This document shows positions 52,952-62,458 of a DNA stretch of 64,000 nucleotides, in pieces. Both the position numbers and the translations under genes were made by a program. Each line of letters begins with the position of its first letter. Within the stretch, counting starts at the first letter, position 1. Below the pieces are notes generated by a model. The model searched no databases, had not been told where the DNA came from, and saw only the letters and a list, made by a program, of their open reading frames with translations. The DNA is taken from assembly GCF_002407205.1 (NCBI RefSeq), contig NZ_CP023548.1:1512501-1576500 (forward strand), written 5' to 3'. The DNA comes from Rhodobacter sp. CZR27 (GTDB taxonomy: Bacteria; Pseudomonadota; Alphaproteobacteria; Rhodobacterales; Rhodobacteraceae).

Positions 52952-53839
52952 ATGGAGCAGGACACGCGCTGGAGTCGCTTGAGGCGGTCTGAAGCGGCTC
53001 ATGGCTATCTTCTCGTGGGTCCGCCCGCTCTCTATGCCATCCTGCTGCTGGCGGCGCCGCTCGGCACCATCACGATCTACAGCTTCCTGACCGACGGCTA
53101 CCTGGAGATCATCCGGGACTTCACACTGTCGAACTACCACGAGGCCTGGACCAACGAGCTTTACCGCACGGTCATGCTGCGCTCGCTGGGCGTGGCCATG
53201 GCAGTAACGCTGGTGACGGTGCTGCTCGCCTTCCCGGTGGCCTATTTCGTCTCGTTCCATGTGGCGCCCGAGCGCAAGTCGCTGTGGCTGTTCCTGATCA
53301 CCATCCCGTTCTGGACCAGCTACCTGATCCGGGTGTTCCTGTGGAAGGTCATCCTCGGCTTCAACGGGGTGATCAACTCGGGGCTCATCAACCTCGGGAT
53401 CATCGACGAGCCGCTGACCTTCATCCTCTACAACGTGAACGCGGTGGTCATCACGCTGGCCCATGCCTATGCGCCCTTCGCGATCCTGCCGATCTTCGTC
53501 GCGCTCGAGAAGATCGACCGGTCGCTGCTGGAAGCGGGGCAGGATCTGGGGGAATCCAAGCTGATGACCTTCTGGCGGGTCACGCTGCCGCTGGCGATGC
53601 CGGGCGTGATCGCCTCGGTGCTGATCGTCTTCATCCCGACCATCGGCGACTACGTCACGCCGCAACTGGTGGGCGGACCCGAGGGGCGGATGGTGGCCAA
53701 CCTGATCCAGCTGCAATACCTCAAGCTCGACAACTACCCGCTGGGGTCGGCCATCGCGGTGTCGGCCATGAGCATCGTCACCGTGGTCAGCCTGATCTTC
53801 CTGTTCCTGAACCGCCGTTTCCTGAGAGGGCCGAAATGA
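52952..53839 (+). CDS. ABC transporter permease, polyamine (PotB) type
   Basis: 295 residues with six membrane helices. The EAA loop reads EAGQDLGESKLMTFWRVTLPLAMPG (~192-216). Family members import spermidine/putrescine or related solutes. ATG 52952 follows a G-rich site. It is first of three coupled genes. No periplasmic binding-protein gene lies nearby, so the substrate is open. Confidence 0.88.
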   Translation: MEQDTRWSRLRRSEAAHGYLLVGPPALYAILLLAAPLGTITIYSFLTDGYLEIIRDFTLSNYHEAWTNELYRTVMLRSLGVAMAVTLVTVLLAFPVAYFVSFHVAPERKSLWLFLITIPFWTSYLIRVFLWKVILGFNGVINSGLINLGIIDEPLTFILYNVNAVVITLAHAYAPFAILPIFVALEKIDRSLLEAGQDLGESKLMTFWRVTLPLAMPGVIASVLIVFIPTIGDYVTPQLVGGPEGRMVANLIQLQYLKLDNYPLGSAIAVSAMSIVTVVSLIFLFLNRRFLRGPK

Positions 53840-54642
53840 AGGGCGGCGGATTCCGCATCTACACGCTGGCGTATCTTCTGTTCCTCTATGCGCCGATCCT
53901 CCTGCTGCCGCTGTTCGCATTCAACGACGGCACGGTGATCGCCTTTCCGCTGACAGGCTTCACGACGAAGTGGTTCCTGGAGGCCGCGACCCAGCCCACG
54001 CTGCTGCAGGCGGTGAAGAACAGCCTGATCATCGCGGGATCGGCCGCGGTCATCTCGACCGCGCTCGGCATCTTCGCGGCGCGCGCCTCGACCCGGTACG
54101 AGTTTCCGGCGAAGGGCGGCATCATGGGGCTGATCATGCTGCCGCTGGTGCTGCCCGAAATCATCGTGGCGGTCTCGCTGCTGGTGGTGCTGCTGGGGCT
54201 TGGCGTGCAGCTTTCCATCCTGACGGTGATCCTCGGGCATGTGCTGATCTGCACGCCCTTCACCATCGCGATCCTGACCTCGGCCTTCCAGAGCCTCGAC
54301 CGCTCGCTGGAAGAGGCGGCCTATGACCTGGGCGAGACGGCGGTCTCGACCTTCCGGCTGATCATCCTGCCGCTGGTCATGCCGGGGATCATCTCCGCGC
54401 TGCTGATCAGCTTCACCATCAGCCTCGACGAGTTCATCATCGCCTTCTTCCTCGCCGGGACGGAACCCACGCTGCCGATCTACATCTTCTCGCAGTTCCG
54501 CTTCCCGCAGGCGGTGCCCGTCATCATGGCGCTCGGCACGGTGCTCGTGGCCTGTTCGATCGTCCTTCTCACCTGTGCCGAATATTTCCGCCGCCGTGGC
54601 CTTGCCCGTTCCGGCGCCAAGGATACCGGAGGCTTCCTGTGA
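53836..54642 (+). CDS. ABC transporter permease, polyamine (PotC) type
   Basis: 268 residues, six membrane helices, EAA loop EAAYDLGETAVSTFRLIILPLVMPG (~160-185). It pairs with the first permease. Both ends overlap neighbours (ATGA before, GTGA after), so the three genes are translated as a unit. Confidence 0.88.
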   Translation: MKGGGFRIYTLAYLLFLYAPILLLPLFAFNDGTVIAFPLTGFTTKWFLEAATQPTLLQAVKNSLIIAGSAAVISTALGIFAARASTRYEFPAKGGIMGLIMLPLVLPEIIVAVSLLVVLLGLGVQLSILTVILGHVLICTPFTIAILTSAFQSLDRSLEEAAYDLGETAVSTFRLIILPLVMPGIISALLISFTISLDEFIIAFFLAGTEPTLPIYIFSQFRFPQAVPVIMALGTVLVACSIVLLTCAEYFRRRGLARSGAKDTGGFL

Positions 54643-55736
54643 CCGCTGCCGCGAAACCCACGATGATCGAGTTCCGCGACGTCCACAAATACTACGGCGA
54701 CTACCACGCCCTGCGCGGCATCACCGCGACGATCCGGGCGGGCGAGTTCTTCTCGCTGCTCGGGCCGTCGGGTTGCGGCAAGACCACGCTGCTCAGGACC
54801 ATCGCCGGGTTCGAGGAGATCTCCTCCGGGGTGGTGCTGATCGACGGCAAGGATACCGAGGGGGTCCCCGCGAACAAGCGGCCGACCAACATGGTGTTCC
54901 AGAGCTATGCGATCTTTCCGCATCTGACGGTGGCCGAGAACGTGGGCTTCGGGCTGCGCCGGGCGCGTCTCCCCAAGGACGAGCTGAACCGCCGGGTCGC
55001 CGAGGCGCTGGAGATGGTGGGGCTGCGGGGACTGGGCGCGCGGGCGGCGCATGCTCTGTCGGGCGGCCAGCGGCAGCGGGTGGCGCTGGCGCGGGCGCTG
55101 ATCCTGAAGCCCAAGGTGCTGCTGCTGGACGAGCCTCTGTCGGCGCTCGACAAGAAGATGCGCGAGCAGATGCAGGTGGAGCTGATCAAGCTTCAGCGGC
55201 AGGTGGGCATCACCTTCATTCTGGTCACCCACGACCAGGAGGAGGCGCTGGTCATGTCGGATCGGATCGCCGTGATGTTCGAGGGCGAAATCGCGCAGCT
55301 GGCCGATCCCGAGACGCTCTACCGGCGGCCGAATTCCCGCAAGGTGGCGGATTTCATCGGCACGATGAACTTCCTGCCGGCGCGCATCCTGTCCGAGACC
55401 GCACAGGGCATCGAGGTCGAGGCCCAGGGTCTGGGCCGGATGCTGCTCGATGCCTCGCAGGCGCCGGGTGTGGCCTCGGGCACGGGCGCCTCGATCGGCT
55501 TCCGCCCCGAGACGGCGACCATCCTGTTCGAGGGCCAGAAGGCCGAACGCGAGGCCATGGGCACGATCGAGGAGGTCGTCTATTACGGCGACATGACCTA
55601 TTACGACATCCGTCTGGACGGCACCGAGGCGCCGATCCGGCTCTCCATGCGCAACGTCTTCGGCCGCGAGGTGCTGGAGATCGGCGCGCGGACCCGCGTC
55701 GCGTGGAGCCCCGGCGCGATCGTGCTGTTCCGCTGA
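54639..55736 (+). CDS. ABC transporter ATPase, polyamine (PotA) type
   Basis: 365 residues. Walker A GPSGCGKTT (~43-51), ABC signature LSGGQRQR (~142-149), Walker B LLLDEPLSALD and the switch His in VTHDQEEAL are all present. A C-terminal TOBE domain (~290-360) is typical of PotA/FbpC ATPases. The start is GTG overlapping the permease stop. It powers the two permeases upstream. Confidence 0.92.
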   Translation: MTAAAKPTMIEFRDVHKYYGDYHALRGITATIRAGEFFSLLGPSGCGKTTLLRTIAGFEEISSGVVLIDGKDTEGVPANKRPTNMVFQSYAIFPHLTVAENVGFGLRRARLPKDELNRRVAEALEMVGLRGLGARAAHALSGGQRQRVALARALILKPKVLLLDEPLSALDKKMREQMQVELIKLQRQVGITFILVTHDQEEALVMSDRIAVMFEGEIAQLADPETLYRRPNSRKVADFIGTMNFLPARILSETAQGIEVEAQGLGRMLLDASQAPGVASGTGASIGFRPETATILFEGQKAEREAMGTIEEVVYYGDMTYYDIRLDGTEAPIRLSMRNVFGREVLEIGARTRVAWSPGAIVLFR

Positions 55737-55738
55737 CC

Positions 55739-55755
55739 GCGCCCGCCTCGGGCGC
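55739..55755 (+). terminator. Hairpin after the ABC ATPase gene
   Basis: GCGCCCG-CCT-CGGGCGC directly follows the stop codon, then GTTC. Compact and strong, but with no long T-run. Confidence 0.6.
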
Positions 55756-55867
55756 GTTCGGGCGTCCGAAAGCAATGCACGCCCGCACAGGCAGCGCAGC
55801 ATGAGTGCCTGAAGGAGGATGCAGCGCCGCCCCGGCGACGACGCGGCGCAGGCGGTGACCGTCGCTC

Positions 55868-55891
55868 CCCGGGCTCGCGACCCTGCCCGGG
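55868..55891 (-). terminator. Hairpin after the tetR gene
   Basis: CCCGGGC and GCCCGGG around a ten-base loop, 8 bases past the minus-strand stop of the TetR gene. Probably ends the long minus-strand series from 61150. Confidence 0.5.
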
Positions 55892-55899
55892 CCTGGGGT

Positions 55900-56517
55900 T
55901 CAGGCATCCGGCGGCAGCAGGCCCAGTCCGCGCAGGTAGATGCCGATCCCGGCTTCCAGCAGGTCCTCGGGCGGGAAGGGCGACTTGGAGCCCGGCGCGC
56001 CGCGCGTGAAAAGTTCCACGACCCCGTGGCTCAGCGCCCAGACATGGGCCGAGAACATGGCGGCCGGCGGACGCTTTTCCGGCGGGATGTGCTCCGACAG
56101 CTTGGCGGCGGCGCGTTCCAGCACGTCGCGCGCCTTCTGAGCCGCGGCCGCCAGTTCGGGATTGGCCTGCAGCGAGATCCCGCTCTCGAACATCGCCATG
56201 TAGTGACCGGGATACTTCCGGGCGAAGGCCAGGTAGGCGCGTCCCGTCGCCTCGAAGGCCGCCAGCGCCGAGGGGCGCCCCTCGTCAAAGGCATAGTCCA
56301 TCAGCGCGGCAAAGATCTCGTAGCCCTGCCGGGCGGCTTCGGCGATCAGCTCGTCCCGTCCCGCGAAATGCCGATAAACCGCAGCCGGCGTCACTTCGGC
56401 GGCCTTGGCAGTCTCCGAGAGGGTGAAGCCCTGCGGCCCCTTCTCGGTGATCAGTGCCAGCGCCGCCTCGACCAGCGCCTGGCGGAGGTTGCCGTGATGG
56501 TAGCCGCGCTTGCTCAT
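55900..56517 (-). CDS. TetR-family transcriptional regulator
   Basis: 205 residues. The N-terminal helix-turn-helix (~10-55: [44 protein letters not shown]) is complete; the C-terminal ligand domain is of the TetR_C type near FYxxF patterns ([13 protein letters not shown]). Its ATG overlaps the PPK2 stop (ATGA), so it is made with PPK2. Ligand and targets unknown; it may regulate the upstream genes. Confidence 0.88.
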   Translation of the reverse strand: MSKRGYHHGNLRQALVEAALALITEKGPQGFTLSETAKAAEVTPAAVYRHFAGRDELIAEAARQGYEIFAALMDYAFDEGRPSALAAFEATGRAYLAFARKYPGHYMAMFESGISLQANPELAAAAQKARDVLERAAAKLSEHIPPEKRPPAAMFSAHVWALSHGVVELFTRGAPGSKSPFPPEDLLEAGIGIYLRGLGLLPPDA

Positions 56518-57398
56518 TCCCCGCTGCGACCGTTGCCTGCCGGTCCGGGGGTGCCGCAGATCGCGGGATCGGGCGTGCCGATCCTGTCGTCGTCGCGGCC
56601 GTCGAACTCGACGGCACGCAGCACGGTCTGGATGGCCGCGATCCGCGCCCGCCGCTTGTCGTCCGACCGGAGCACCGTCCACGGCGCCGCGGGAAGGTGG
56701 CTGCGGTCCAGCGTCTCGCGGATGGCAGCGGAGTAGTCATCCCACTTCTTCAGCCCCTCGATGTCGATCCAGCTGAGCTTCCACTGCTTCAGCGGGTCCT
56801 GCTCGCGGGCGAGGAAGCGGCGCAGCTGCTCGGCCTGGCTGACGTCGAGCCAGAACTTGACCAGCGTGATGCCGTCCTCGACCAGCATCTGCTCGAAGCC
56901 CGGCAGCTGGCAGAAGAAGTGCTGCCGCTGTTGCTCGGTGCAGAAGCCGAAGACCTTCTCGACCACGGCCCGGTTGTACCAGCTGCGGTCGAACAGCGCG
57001 ATCTCGCCCGCCGCCGGCAGCCAGTCGACATAGCGCTGGAAATACCACTGTCCCGCCTCGCGGTCGGAGGGCGCGGGAAGCGCCACGACATTGGCGACGC
57101 GCGGATTGAGGTTTTCGGTGAAGGCCTTGATCGTGCCGCCCTTGCCCGAGGCGTCGCGCCCCTCGAACACCACCACGATCCGCTTTCCGGTGGATTTCAC
57201 ATCGGCCTGCATCCGGACAAGCTGGCGCTGCAGCGCCTCCATCCGCTCGGCATAGGCCTTCTTCTTCATCTCCTCGCGGTAGGGGTAGGCGGGGTCGAGG
57301 ATCTCCTCCTCCGAGGCATCCTCGATGGCCTTGCGGATCTGCTCCGGCGCCTCCTTGCGGAAGAAACGGCTGATCGCGCCATCGAACGGCAGGTCCAT
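56514..57398 (-). CDS. ppk2: Polyphosphate kinase 2 (PPK2)
   Basis: 294 residues, PPK2 family. Walker [10 protein letters not shown] lies near 75-83 and Walker B FDRSWYNR near 138-145; the lid arginine region follows. PPK2 uses polyphosphate to make nucleoside di- or triphosphates. ATG 57398 is chosen because GGAGGAG lies 5 bases upstream; an earlier ATG at 57410 overlaps that site. The C-terminus has a ~30-residue Gly/Asp-rich tail. Direction (ATP or GTP synthesis) cannot be read from sequence. Confidence 0.92.
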   Translation of the reverse strand: MDLPFDGAISRFFRKEAPEQIRKAIEDASEEEILDPAYPYREEMKKKAYAERMEALQRQLVRMQADVKSTGKRIVVVFEGRDASGKGGTIKAFTENLNPRVANVVALPAPSDREAGQWYFQRYVDWLPAAGEIALFDRSWYNRAVVEKVFGFCTEQQRQHFFCQLPGFEQMLVEDGITLVKFWLDVSQAEQLRRFLAREQDPLKQWKLSWIDIEGLKKWDDYSAAIRETLDRSHLPAAPWTVLRSDDKRRARIAAIQTVLRAVEFDGRDDDRIGTPDPAICGTPGPAGNGRSGE

Positions 57399-57439
57399 CG
57401 GCTCCTCCATGTCTGGCGCCAGTATGGCCAAGGCCGCGG

Positions 57440-58408
57440 TCAGCGCAATCCGGCGCGGACGGCGACGCGGTCGATGGCCGCCCCGACCTCGTCGGCGGCG
57501 ACATGGTGGGGCATGTGCCCGATGCCCTTCAGGATGGTCACGCGAGACCCCGGGATCAGCTTGCCAAGCGGCTCGGCATGGATCTCCGCCGGCACCACCC
57601 GGTCGGCGTCGCCGTGCAGGATCTCGACCGGCACCGGCAGCTTCGGATAGTTCGGCTGCATCAGCTTCAGATAGGGCTTCAGGTTGGTGACCTGCCGCGC
57701 ATTGACCCGGAAGCTCTCGCGGCGCAGCGAAAGGCCGACGCCGAAATATTCCGGATAGCCGGCGGGCACCACCTGCGGGGCGAAGATCTGCTCCACCACC
57801 CGGTCGGCGCGCTGGTCCGAGACGAAGGCGGCGATCAGCGGCACCACGGCGGCCGAGCCGAAGCTGCTGGAGGTCAGGGCATAGATCGGGCCGAGATCGC
57901 CCGGCCACGGCATGACCGCACCCGAGACGGTGACGATGCCGGCCGTGTTGCCCGGATCGCGCAGCCCCCAGGCCAGCGCCACGGCGGCGCCGTAGGAATG
58001 GCCCAGCACGATCGGGCGCCGCACCCCAAGCTGGCCCGCCGCCTTGCGCAGCAGGTCCGCCTGCACCAGCGGGCTGTTGCCCGCCGGGCCGATGTCATCC
58101 GACCAGCCGAGGCCGGGCCGGTCGAAGACGATGACCCGATAACGGTCCTTCACCCGGTCCACGAACGAGAAGGTGAAGTCGCGCGTCGAGCCCGAGGCGC
58201 CATGGATCAGCACCAGATCCGGCCCGCGCCCCTCGACATGGGCGTGGACCGTATGGCCGTCCACCTCGAGAAGCTGACCCGTCGGCGGATAGGAGGCCTC
58301 GGCCACCGCCTCGCGGTCGGCCGCGCGCTGCGAGACGGCGGCGCCGCAGCCTCCGAGGGCAAGGGATCCGGCGATGAGGAGACTAACGGCCAATCTGCTG
58401 AATGTCAT
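57440..58408 (-). CDS. Alpha/beta-hydrolase lipoprotein
   Basis: 322 residues with a lipoprotein signal (lipobox LALGGC, Cys ~21). The fold is a canonical alpha/beta hydrolase: oxyanion loop LIHGASGS, nucleophile Ser in [10 protein letters not shown] (~140), acid in DADRVV and His in GIGHMPH. It is probably anchored in the periplasm or outer membrane. Substrate unknown. The start overlaps the metA 3' end by 26 bases. Confidence 0.88.
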   Translation of the reverse strand: MTFSRLAVSLLIAGSLALGGCGAAVSQRAADREAVAEASYPPTGQLLEVDGHTVHAHVEGRGPDLVLIHGASGSTRDFTFSFVDRVKDRYRVIVFDRPGLGWSDDIGPAGNSPLVQADLLRKAAGQLGVRRPIVLGHSYGAAVALAWGLRDPGNTAGIVTVSGAVMPWPGDLGPIYALTSSSFGSAAVVPLIAAFVSDQRADRVVEQIFAPQVVPAGYPEYFGVGLSLRRESFRVNARQVTNLKPYLKLMQPNYPKLPVPVEILHGDADRVVPAEIHAEPLGKLIPGSRVTILKGIGHMPHHVAADEVGAAIDRVAVRAGLR

Positions 58409-59300
58409 ATGGGGTGGATTGATAGATCTCGTTGATCCAGTTTCCATATAGGAGATGCGCGTGGCTTCTCCACCTGTTCAGCGGCGGTTTTGACGGATCG
58501 TCGTCGGGATAGTAGTTGCGCGGCACGTTGATCGGCTTGCCGTTGCCGATGTCGCGGTCGTATTCCTGCTTCAGCGTGTCGCTGTCGTATTCGAAGTGGT
58601 TGAAGATGTAGAGCGCGCGGTGGCTTGCATCCTCGACGAGGCAGGGTCCCACCTCGTCCGAGGCAAGCAGCGTCCGCAGCCCCGGCGCGGTGTCGATCTC
58701 GTCCTGCCGCATCTCGGTCCAGCGGCTGACGGGGATCACGAAATCGTCAGAGAACCCGCGCAGGTAGGGCGAGGTCGGCGCCACGTTGCGGTGGCGGAAG
58801 CAGCCGAAGGCCTTGGCCGGCAGCATGTGCTTTCCGACGCCGTGGAAGTGGTAGATCATCGCCATGCCGCCCCAGCAGACGCCGAAGGTCGACTGCACGT
58901 TGGTCTGCGTCCAGTCCATCACCTCGCACAGCTCGTCCCAATAGGTGACCTCGGTGAAATCCAGATGCTCGATCGGCGCGCCGGTGATGATCAGCCCGTC
59001 GAACTTCTCGGCCTTCACCTCCTGGAAGGGGCGGTAGAAGGCGGCCATGTGCTCGGCCGCGGTGTTCTTCGTCTGATGCTCGGTCATCCGGATCAGGTGG
59101 AAGTCGATCTGCAGCGGCGTCGCACCGATCAGCCGGGCGAACTGGTTCTCGGTCTGGATCTTCTTCGGCATCAGGTTCAGCAGCCCGATCCGCAGCGGCC
59201 TGATGTCCTGCCGCGCCGCCCGTTCCGGCGTCATCACCATGACGCCCTCGTGCGTGAGGACGTCGAAGGCGGGCAGGGACTGGGGCAGGGTGATGGGCAT
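58383..59300 (-). CDS. metA: MetA, homoserine O-acetyltransferase (acetyl-CoA type)
   Basis: 305 residues, MetA family. Catalytic Cys142 is in GVCWGGMAM; His and Glu of the triad lie in FNHFEYDSD. Residue 111 is glutamate (GAPIEHLDF). In characterised MetA enzymes Glu111 selects acetyl-CoA, whereas Gly111, as in E. coli, selects succinyl-CoA. So this enzyme probably makes O-acetylhomoserine for methionine synthesis. It follows the P-loop ATPase gene by 26 bases and is likely co-transcribed. Confidence 0.94.
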   Translation of the reverse strand: MPITLPQSLPAFDVLTHEGVMVMTPERAARQDIRPLRIGLLNLMPKKIQTENQFARLIGATPLQIDFHLIRMTEHQTKNTAAEHMAAFYRPFQEVKAEKFDGLIITGAPIEHLDFTEVTYWDELCEVMDWTQTNVQSTFGVCWGGMAMIYHFHGVGKHMLPAKAFGCFRHRNVAPTSPYLRGFSDDFVIPVSRWTEMRQDEIDTAPGLRTLLASDEVGPCLVEDASHRALYIFNHFEYDSDTLKQEYDRDIGNGKPINVPRNYYPDDDPSKPPLNRWRSHAHLLYGNWINEIYQSTPYDIQQIGR

Positions 59301-59326
59301 GGTTCTTCCTTGGCGGGAGAGCAGGG

Positions 59327-60196
59327 TTAGGCAGCGGCGGCGCGGCTGTCCAGCGTGTGCGCGATCAGCTCGACGAACTCGGCGGCGCTGCGGACGGCGG
59401 CGACCTCCTCGGCCGTCACGGTGACGCCCCAGCGCGCCATCGCCGCATAGCGCGGCTGGCGATGGGCCAGCGCCCGGGCGTAGGTCCAGCGCACGAAGTC
59501 GTCGGGATCTACCTCGGCTTCGGTCACGCCCTTCAAGGCGCGATACTCGGCCCAGGCGGAATGCAGGAAGCCGGGCTGGTAATACATCGGCTTCGGCGCC
59601 TTGTCGAAGCGGCGGATCAGCTCGTCCGTGTGGGCGTCCGATCCCTTGATCCAGACCATCAGCAGGTTGCCGGCCAGATCCGACATCACCGGATCGTCGG
59701 GATTGTCCGGGTCCACCACCTCGCAGATCGAGCCGCCCGAGTCGCAGACGAAGTTCTGGTAGCCGTAGATCTCGCTTGCGCGGCGGACGAAGCGCTGGGT
59801 GTCGTGCAGCGCCGCCACCTCGGCCTCGCGGTGCTGGGCCTGCCGTTCCAGATAGTCGGCAAAGCGCAGGCCGCCCTTTTCCGGGTTGCCCGGCTTGCCG
59901 AGATAGGTCGAGAGCGGCGCAAGATTGTTGAAGGTGATGTTCGAGGCAATATAGACCGAGTCCGTGCGCAGCAGCTCGCGCAGGAAGGGCACCTTCATCG
60001 CCTCGCGCTTGAAGTTGTCGGCGATGTGCTCGCCCATGTAGCGGGTGCCGATCCGGTAATCGACCGAGTAGTGGAACCAGTCGCCGCTGTCGCGCAGGAG
60101 GTTGGAGACATGGGTCTTGCCCAGCCCCGACATGCCGAACAGCAGCACCCGTTTCGCGGTGGCTTCGCGCCACTCTGCCCCGCTCCCGTAGATCAT
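59327..60196 (-). CDS. P-loop ATPase of unknown function upstream of metA
   Basis: 289 residues. The Walker A-like loop GMSGLGKT is at ~21-28, just after the first beta strand (RVLLFG), and a conserved [11 protein letters not shown] follows. The [10 protein letters not shown] stretch may be a nucleotide or metal site. It does not match a named kinase by eye; the small single-domain layout resembles nucleoside- or dephospho-CoA-kinase-like P-loop folds. Close pairing with metA suggests a link to methionine or SAM metabolism (inference). Confidence 0.85.
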   Translation of the reverse strand: MIYGSGAEWREATAKRVLLFGMSGLGKTHVSNLLRDSGDWFHYSVDYRIGTRYMGEHIADNFKREAMKVPFLRELLRTDSVYIASNITFNNLAPLSTYLGKPGNPEKGGLRFADYLERQAQHREAEVAALHDTQRFVRRASEIYGYQNFVCDSGGSICEVVDPDNPDDPVMSDLAGNLLMVWIKGSDAHTDELIRRFDKAPKPMYYQPGFLHSAWAEYRALKGVTEAEVDPDDFVRWTYARALAHRQPRYAAMARWGVTVTAEEVAAVRSAAEFVELIAHTLDSRAAAA

Positions 60197-60229
60197 AACT
60201 CGTGTCCCCTGCCTCGGATCGCGCTCCTG

Positions 60230-61150
60230 TTAGCGCGCGCGACGACCCAGTTCACGCGGAATCTGGAGGATGCGACCGTCGAGCACCAGCAGCCCCAGCC
60301 CGAGCAGCGCAAACCCCGCGAAGGCGTGCGGCGGCAGGCGCTCGTCCAGCACCAGCGCGCCGAGCAGGATCGCGACCGGCGGAATGATCAGCGTGACGAG
60401 GCTGAGGTTGCCGGCCCCGGCGGCGGCAAGGATGCGGTAGAACAGCAGATAGGCGAAGGCCGAGGCGATGCCGGACAGGTAGAGCAGCGCGCCCCAGGTT
60501 GGAAGCGACAGGTCGAGCCGCGGCATCCCGCCCAGCGCAAGCGCCGCGGGCAGCACGACGAGGCTCGAGGCCGTGAGCATGCCCGCCGCTGCCATGCGCG
60601 GATCAAGGCCGGCGAGAGCCCGCCGCCCGAAGGCGCCGGCGCAGGCATAGGAAAGCGCGGCACCCAGCAGTGCGAGTTGGCCCGCCGAGCGAAGATCGAA
60701 CCCCGCCAGCGCATCCGGGCCAATCACCGTGACGACGCCGCCGAAGCCGAGCAGCACGCCCGCCATGCGGCGCGCGGTCAGCCGCTCGTCCGGCAGCACC
60801 AGAGCCGCCACGAGGACGCCGAAGATCGCGGTGGCGGCATTCAGGATCGAGGCCAGCCCCGAGGCGATCGACTGCTGCCCCCAGGTGATCAGCGTGAAGG
60901 GGATGACGTTGTTCAGCATCCCCATGATCAGGAAGGCGCCCCAGATCTGCGGCTCGCGCGGCACCCGAAGGCCCATTGCGCGGACCGCGATCCAGAGAAA
61001 GAGCGCGGCACCGCCAACGCGGAAGGCGACGATGCCGGCAACGCCCGCCTCGGGGAGGGCGATGCCATTGGCAAGGAAGGAGCCGCCCCAGATCGTGCCA
61101 AGCAGCAGCAGTTCGGCCGAGGAGCGCGGGGAGAGGGATGTGCGGGTCAT
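60230..61150 (-). CDS. EamA/DMT-family transporter
   Basis: 306 residues with ten membrane helices in two EamA repeats (~1-140 and 150-295). DMT permeases export amino acids or other metabolites. Place upstream of the metA pair raises a methionine- or homoserine-related substrate, but sequence does not show it. It heads the minus-strand series running to the TetR gene. Confidence 0.9.
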   Translation of the reverse strand: MTRTSLSPRSSAELLLLGTIWGGSFLANGIALPEAGVAGIVAFRVGGAALFLWIAVRAMGLRVPREPQIWGAFLIMGMLNNVIPFTLITWGQQSIASGLASILNAATAIFGVLVAALVLPDERLTARRMAGVLLGFGGVVTVIGPDALAGFDLRSAGQLALLGAALSYACAGAFGRRALAGLDPRMAAAGMLTASSLVVLPAALALGGMPRLDLSLPTWGALLYLSGIASAFAYLLFYRILAAAGAGNLSLVTLIIPPVAILLGALVLDERLPPHAFAGFALLGLGLLVLDGRILQIPRELGRRAR

Positions 61151-61195
61151 GCGGCGGTTCTGTCACAAGGGCCGGACCGCCTCGACCCGGAAGTT

Positions 61196-61227
61196 GCGGA
61201 AAGGGCTCCGGGCAGGAGCCCTTCCGC
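61196..61227 (-). terminator. Hairpin after the FadL-like gene
   Basis: GCGGAAAGGGCTCC and GGAGCCCTTCCGC pair with one bulged base around a five-base loop. It lies 17 bases past the minus-strand stop. No T-run. Confidence 0.55.
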
Positions 61228-61243
61228 GGCGATCATCCATCGC

Positions 61244-62371
61244 TCAGAAGGTGAAGCCGACCCGCATGCCGACGGCGATGGCGTCGTTGTCCTCGAACCT
61301 GGCCGACAGGCCGCGCGTGATCGCATCGCCGAGCTTGATGTAGCGTACGCCGCCGGTGATCTTCATGTTGTCGTGCGTGTAGGTCGCGCCGAGCCCGATG
61401 GAGGCATAGCCGTCATTGGGGCCGAGGTTGCCGGTGATGTCGTTGGTCTGCGGCTCATAGGCGATCGTCATGGCACCGGACCAGTTCTCGGTGAACTTCC
61501 GTCCGAGGCCGATCGTGTAGGTGAAGCGATCCGAGTCGTAGGCCACCAGCGGCAGGCCGGGGAAATAGCGCTGGTAGATCGCCGGATCGATGAGGAACTC
61601 GCTCCACTCCACCCAGCGGATCGAGCCGAACAGCAGGGTGTCCGGCGCCACGCCGGTCTGGAGTTCCAGGTTGACCGACTGCGGCACCGTGGTGTCGAAC
61701 TCGCTCTCTCCCGCGGCGTCGCCGAAAACCGGGTTGGTCGCGGTCTCGTCGGCTTCAAGCGTGTGGTCGATCGCGGAGTTGTAGGTCAGCGCAACCCTTG
61801 CGGCGATCTCGGGCTTTTCCCAGGCGACGCCCACGACATAGCCGAAGGAGTAGTCCTTGTTCGTATCCAGATTGTAGTCGGTGGTGATCAGGCTGCCGTC
61901 GATCGGGCTGGGGAATGTCGACAGGATATGCGCCTGGCCTTCCACCGACTGCGCCCGCAAGCCGCCATAGAGCGAGAAGTTGTTTTCCAGCTTGTAGCGC
62001 AGAAGCGCCGTGATGGCGCTGGACCGCAGCTCTGCGGTCGTGCCGTCGAGCGGATAGCCGGTATTGCCCGGGTAATCGATATCGGCGCCGATCGGCTGGT
62101 CGAGGATCAGCGCGAAGTCCATGTTCGAGCCCAGCGGCTGCTTGTAGCCGAAGGACCAGGTGTTGAAGGACCCTGCCATGTTGCCGGAGCCGGGTATCCC
62201 CGGGCCGACCCTGCCGCTGACGTCCGGCTTCACGTAGCCGAAGCTGAACTCGGCATAGCGGCCCTGCTCGAACAGGATCGCGACGCTCTGCTGCGAGCGT
62301 TCGATGTCGCCGGCCGTTGCCGCCCCGGCGCCGACCGCCAGTCCTCCCAGCGCCAAAGTGAGTAGTTTCAT
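61244..62371 (-). CDS. FadL/OmpP1-family outer-membrane transporter
   Basis: 375 residues. A signal peptide (~1-20, ending GAATAG) is followed by a beta-barrel with many alternating aromatic strands and a C-terminal Phe (VGMRVGFTF), the outer-membrane assembly signal. Family members carry hydrophobic compounds across the outer membrane. The second ATG (62371) is preferred because GGAGG lies 8 bases upstream; ATG 62377 is too close. It is shorter than FadL (~430). Confidence 0.88.
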   Translation of the reverse strand: MKLLTLALGGLAVGAGAATAGDIERSQQSVAILFEQGRYAEFSFGYVKPDVSGRVGPGIPGSGNMAGSFNTWSFGYKQPLGSNMDFALILDQPIGADIDYPGNTGYPLDGTTAELRSSAITALLRYKLENNFSLYGGLRAQSVEGQAHILSTFPSPIDGSLITTDYNLDTNKDYSFGYVVGVAWEKPEIAARVALTYNSAIDHTLEADETATNPVFGDAAGESEFDTTVPQSVNLELQTGVAPDTLLFGSIRWVEWSEFLIDPAIYQRYFPGLPLVAYDSDRFTYTIGLGRKFTENWSGAMTIAYEPQTNDITGNLGPNDGYASIGLGATYTHDNMKITGGVRYIKLGDAITRGLSARFEDNDAIAVGMRVGFTF

Positions 62372-62458
62372 TGGCATGACCTCCCCCTGCCGGATGATGC
62401 GTCATCATTCGGCACCGGCAGGCTGGCGGTCAATCGCTGACGCGGGGGAACCGGAATC

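Noticed and set aside
52542..52952. 136-codon minus-strand frame in the ABC upstream gap
   Set aside because: No ribosome site, poor codon bias and Arg-rich low complexity.
60197..60229. Search for a SAM riboswitch before the metA unit
   Set aside because: Only 33 bases separate the ATPase gene from the transporter stop, too short for SAM-I or SAM-II elements.
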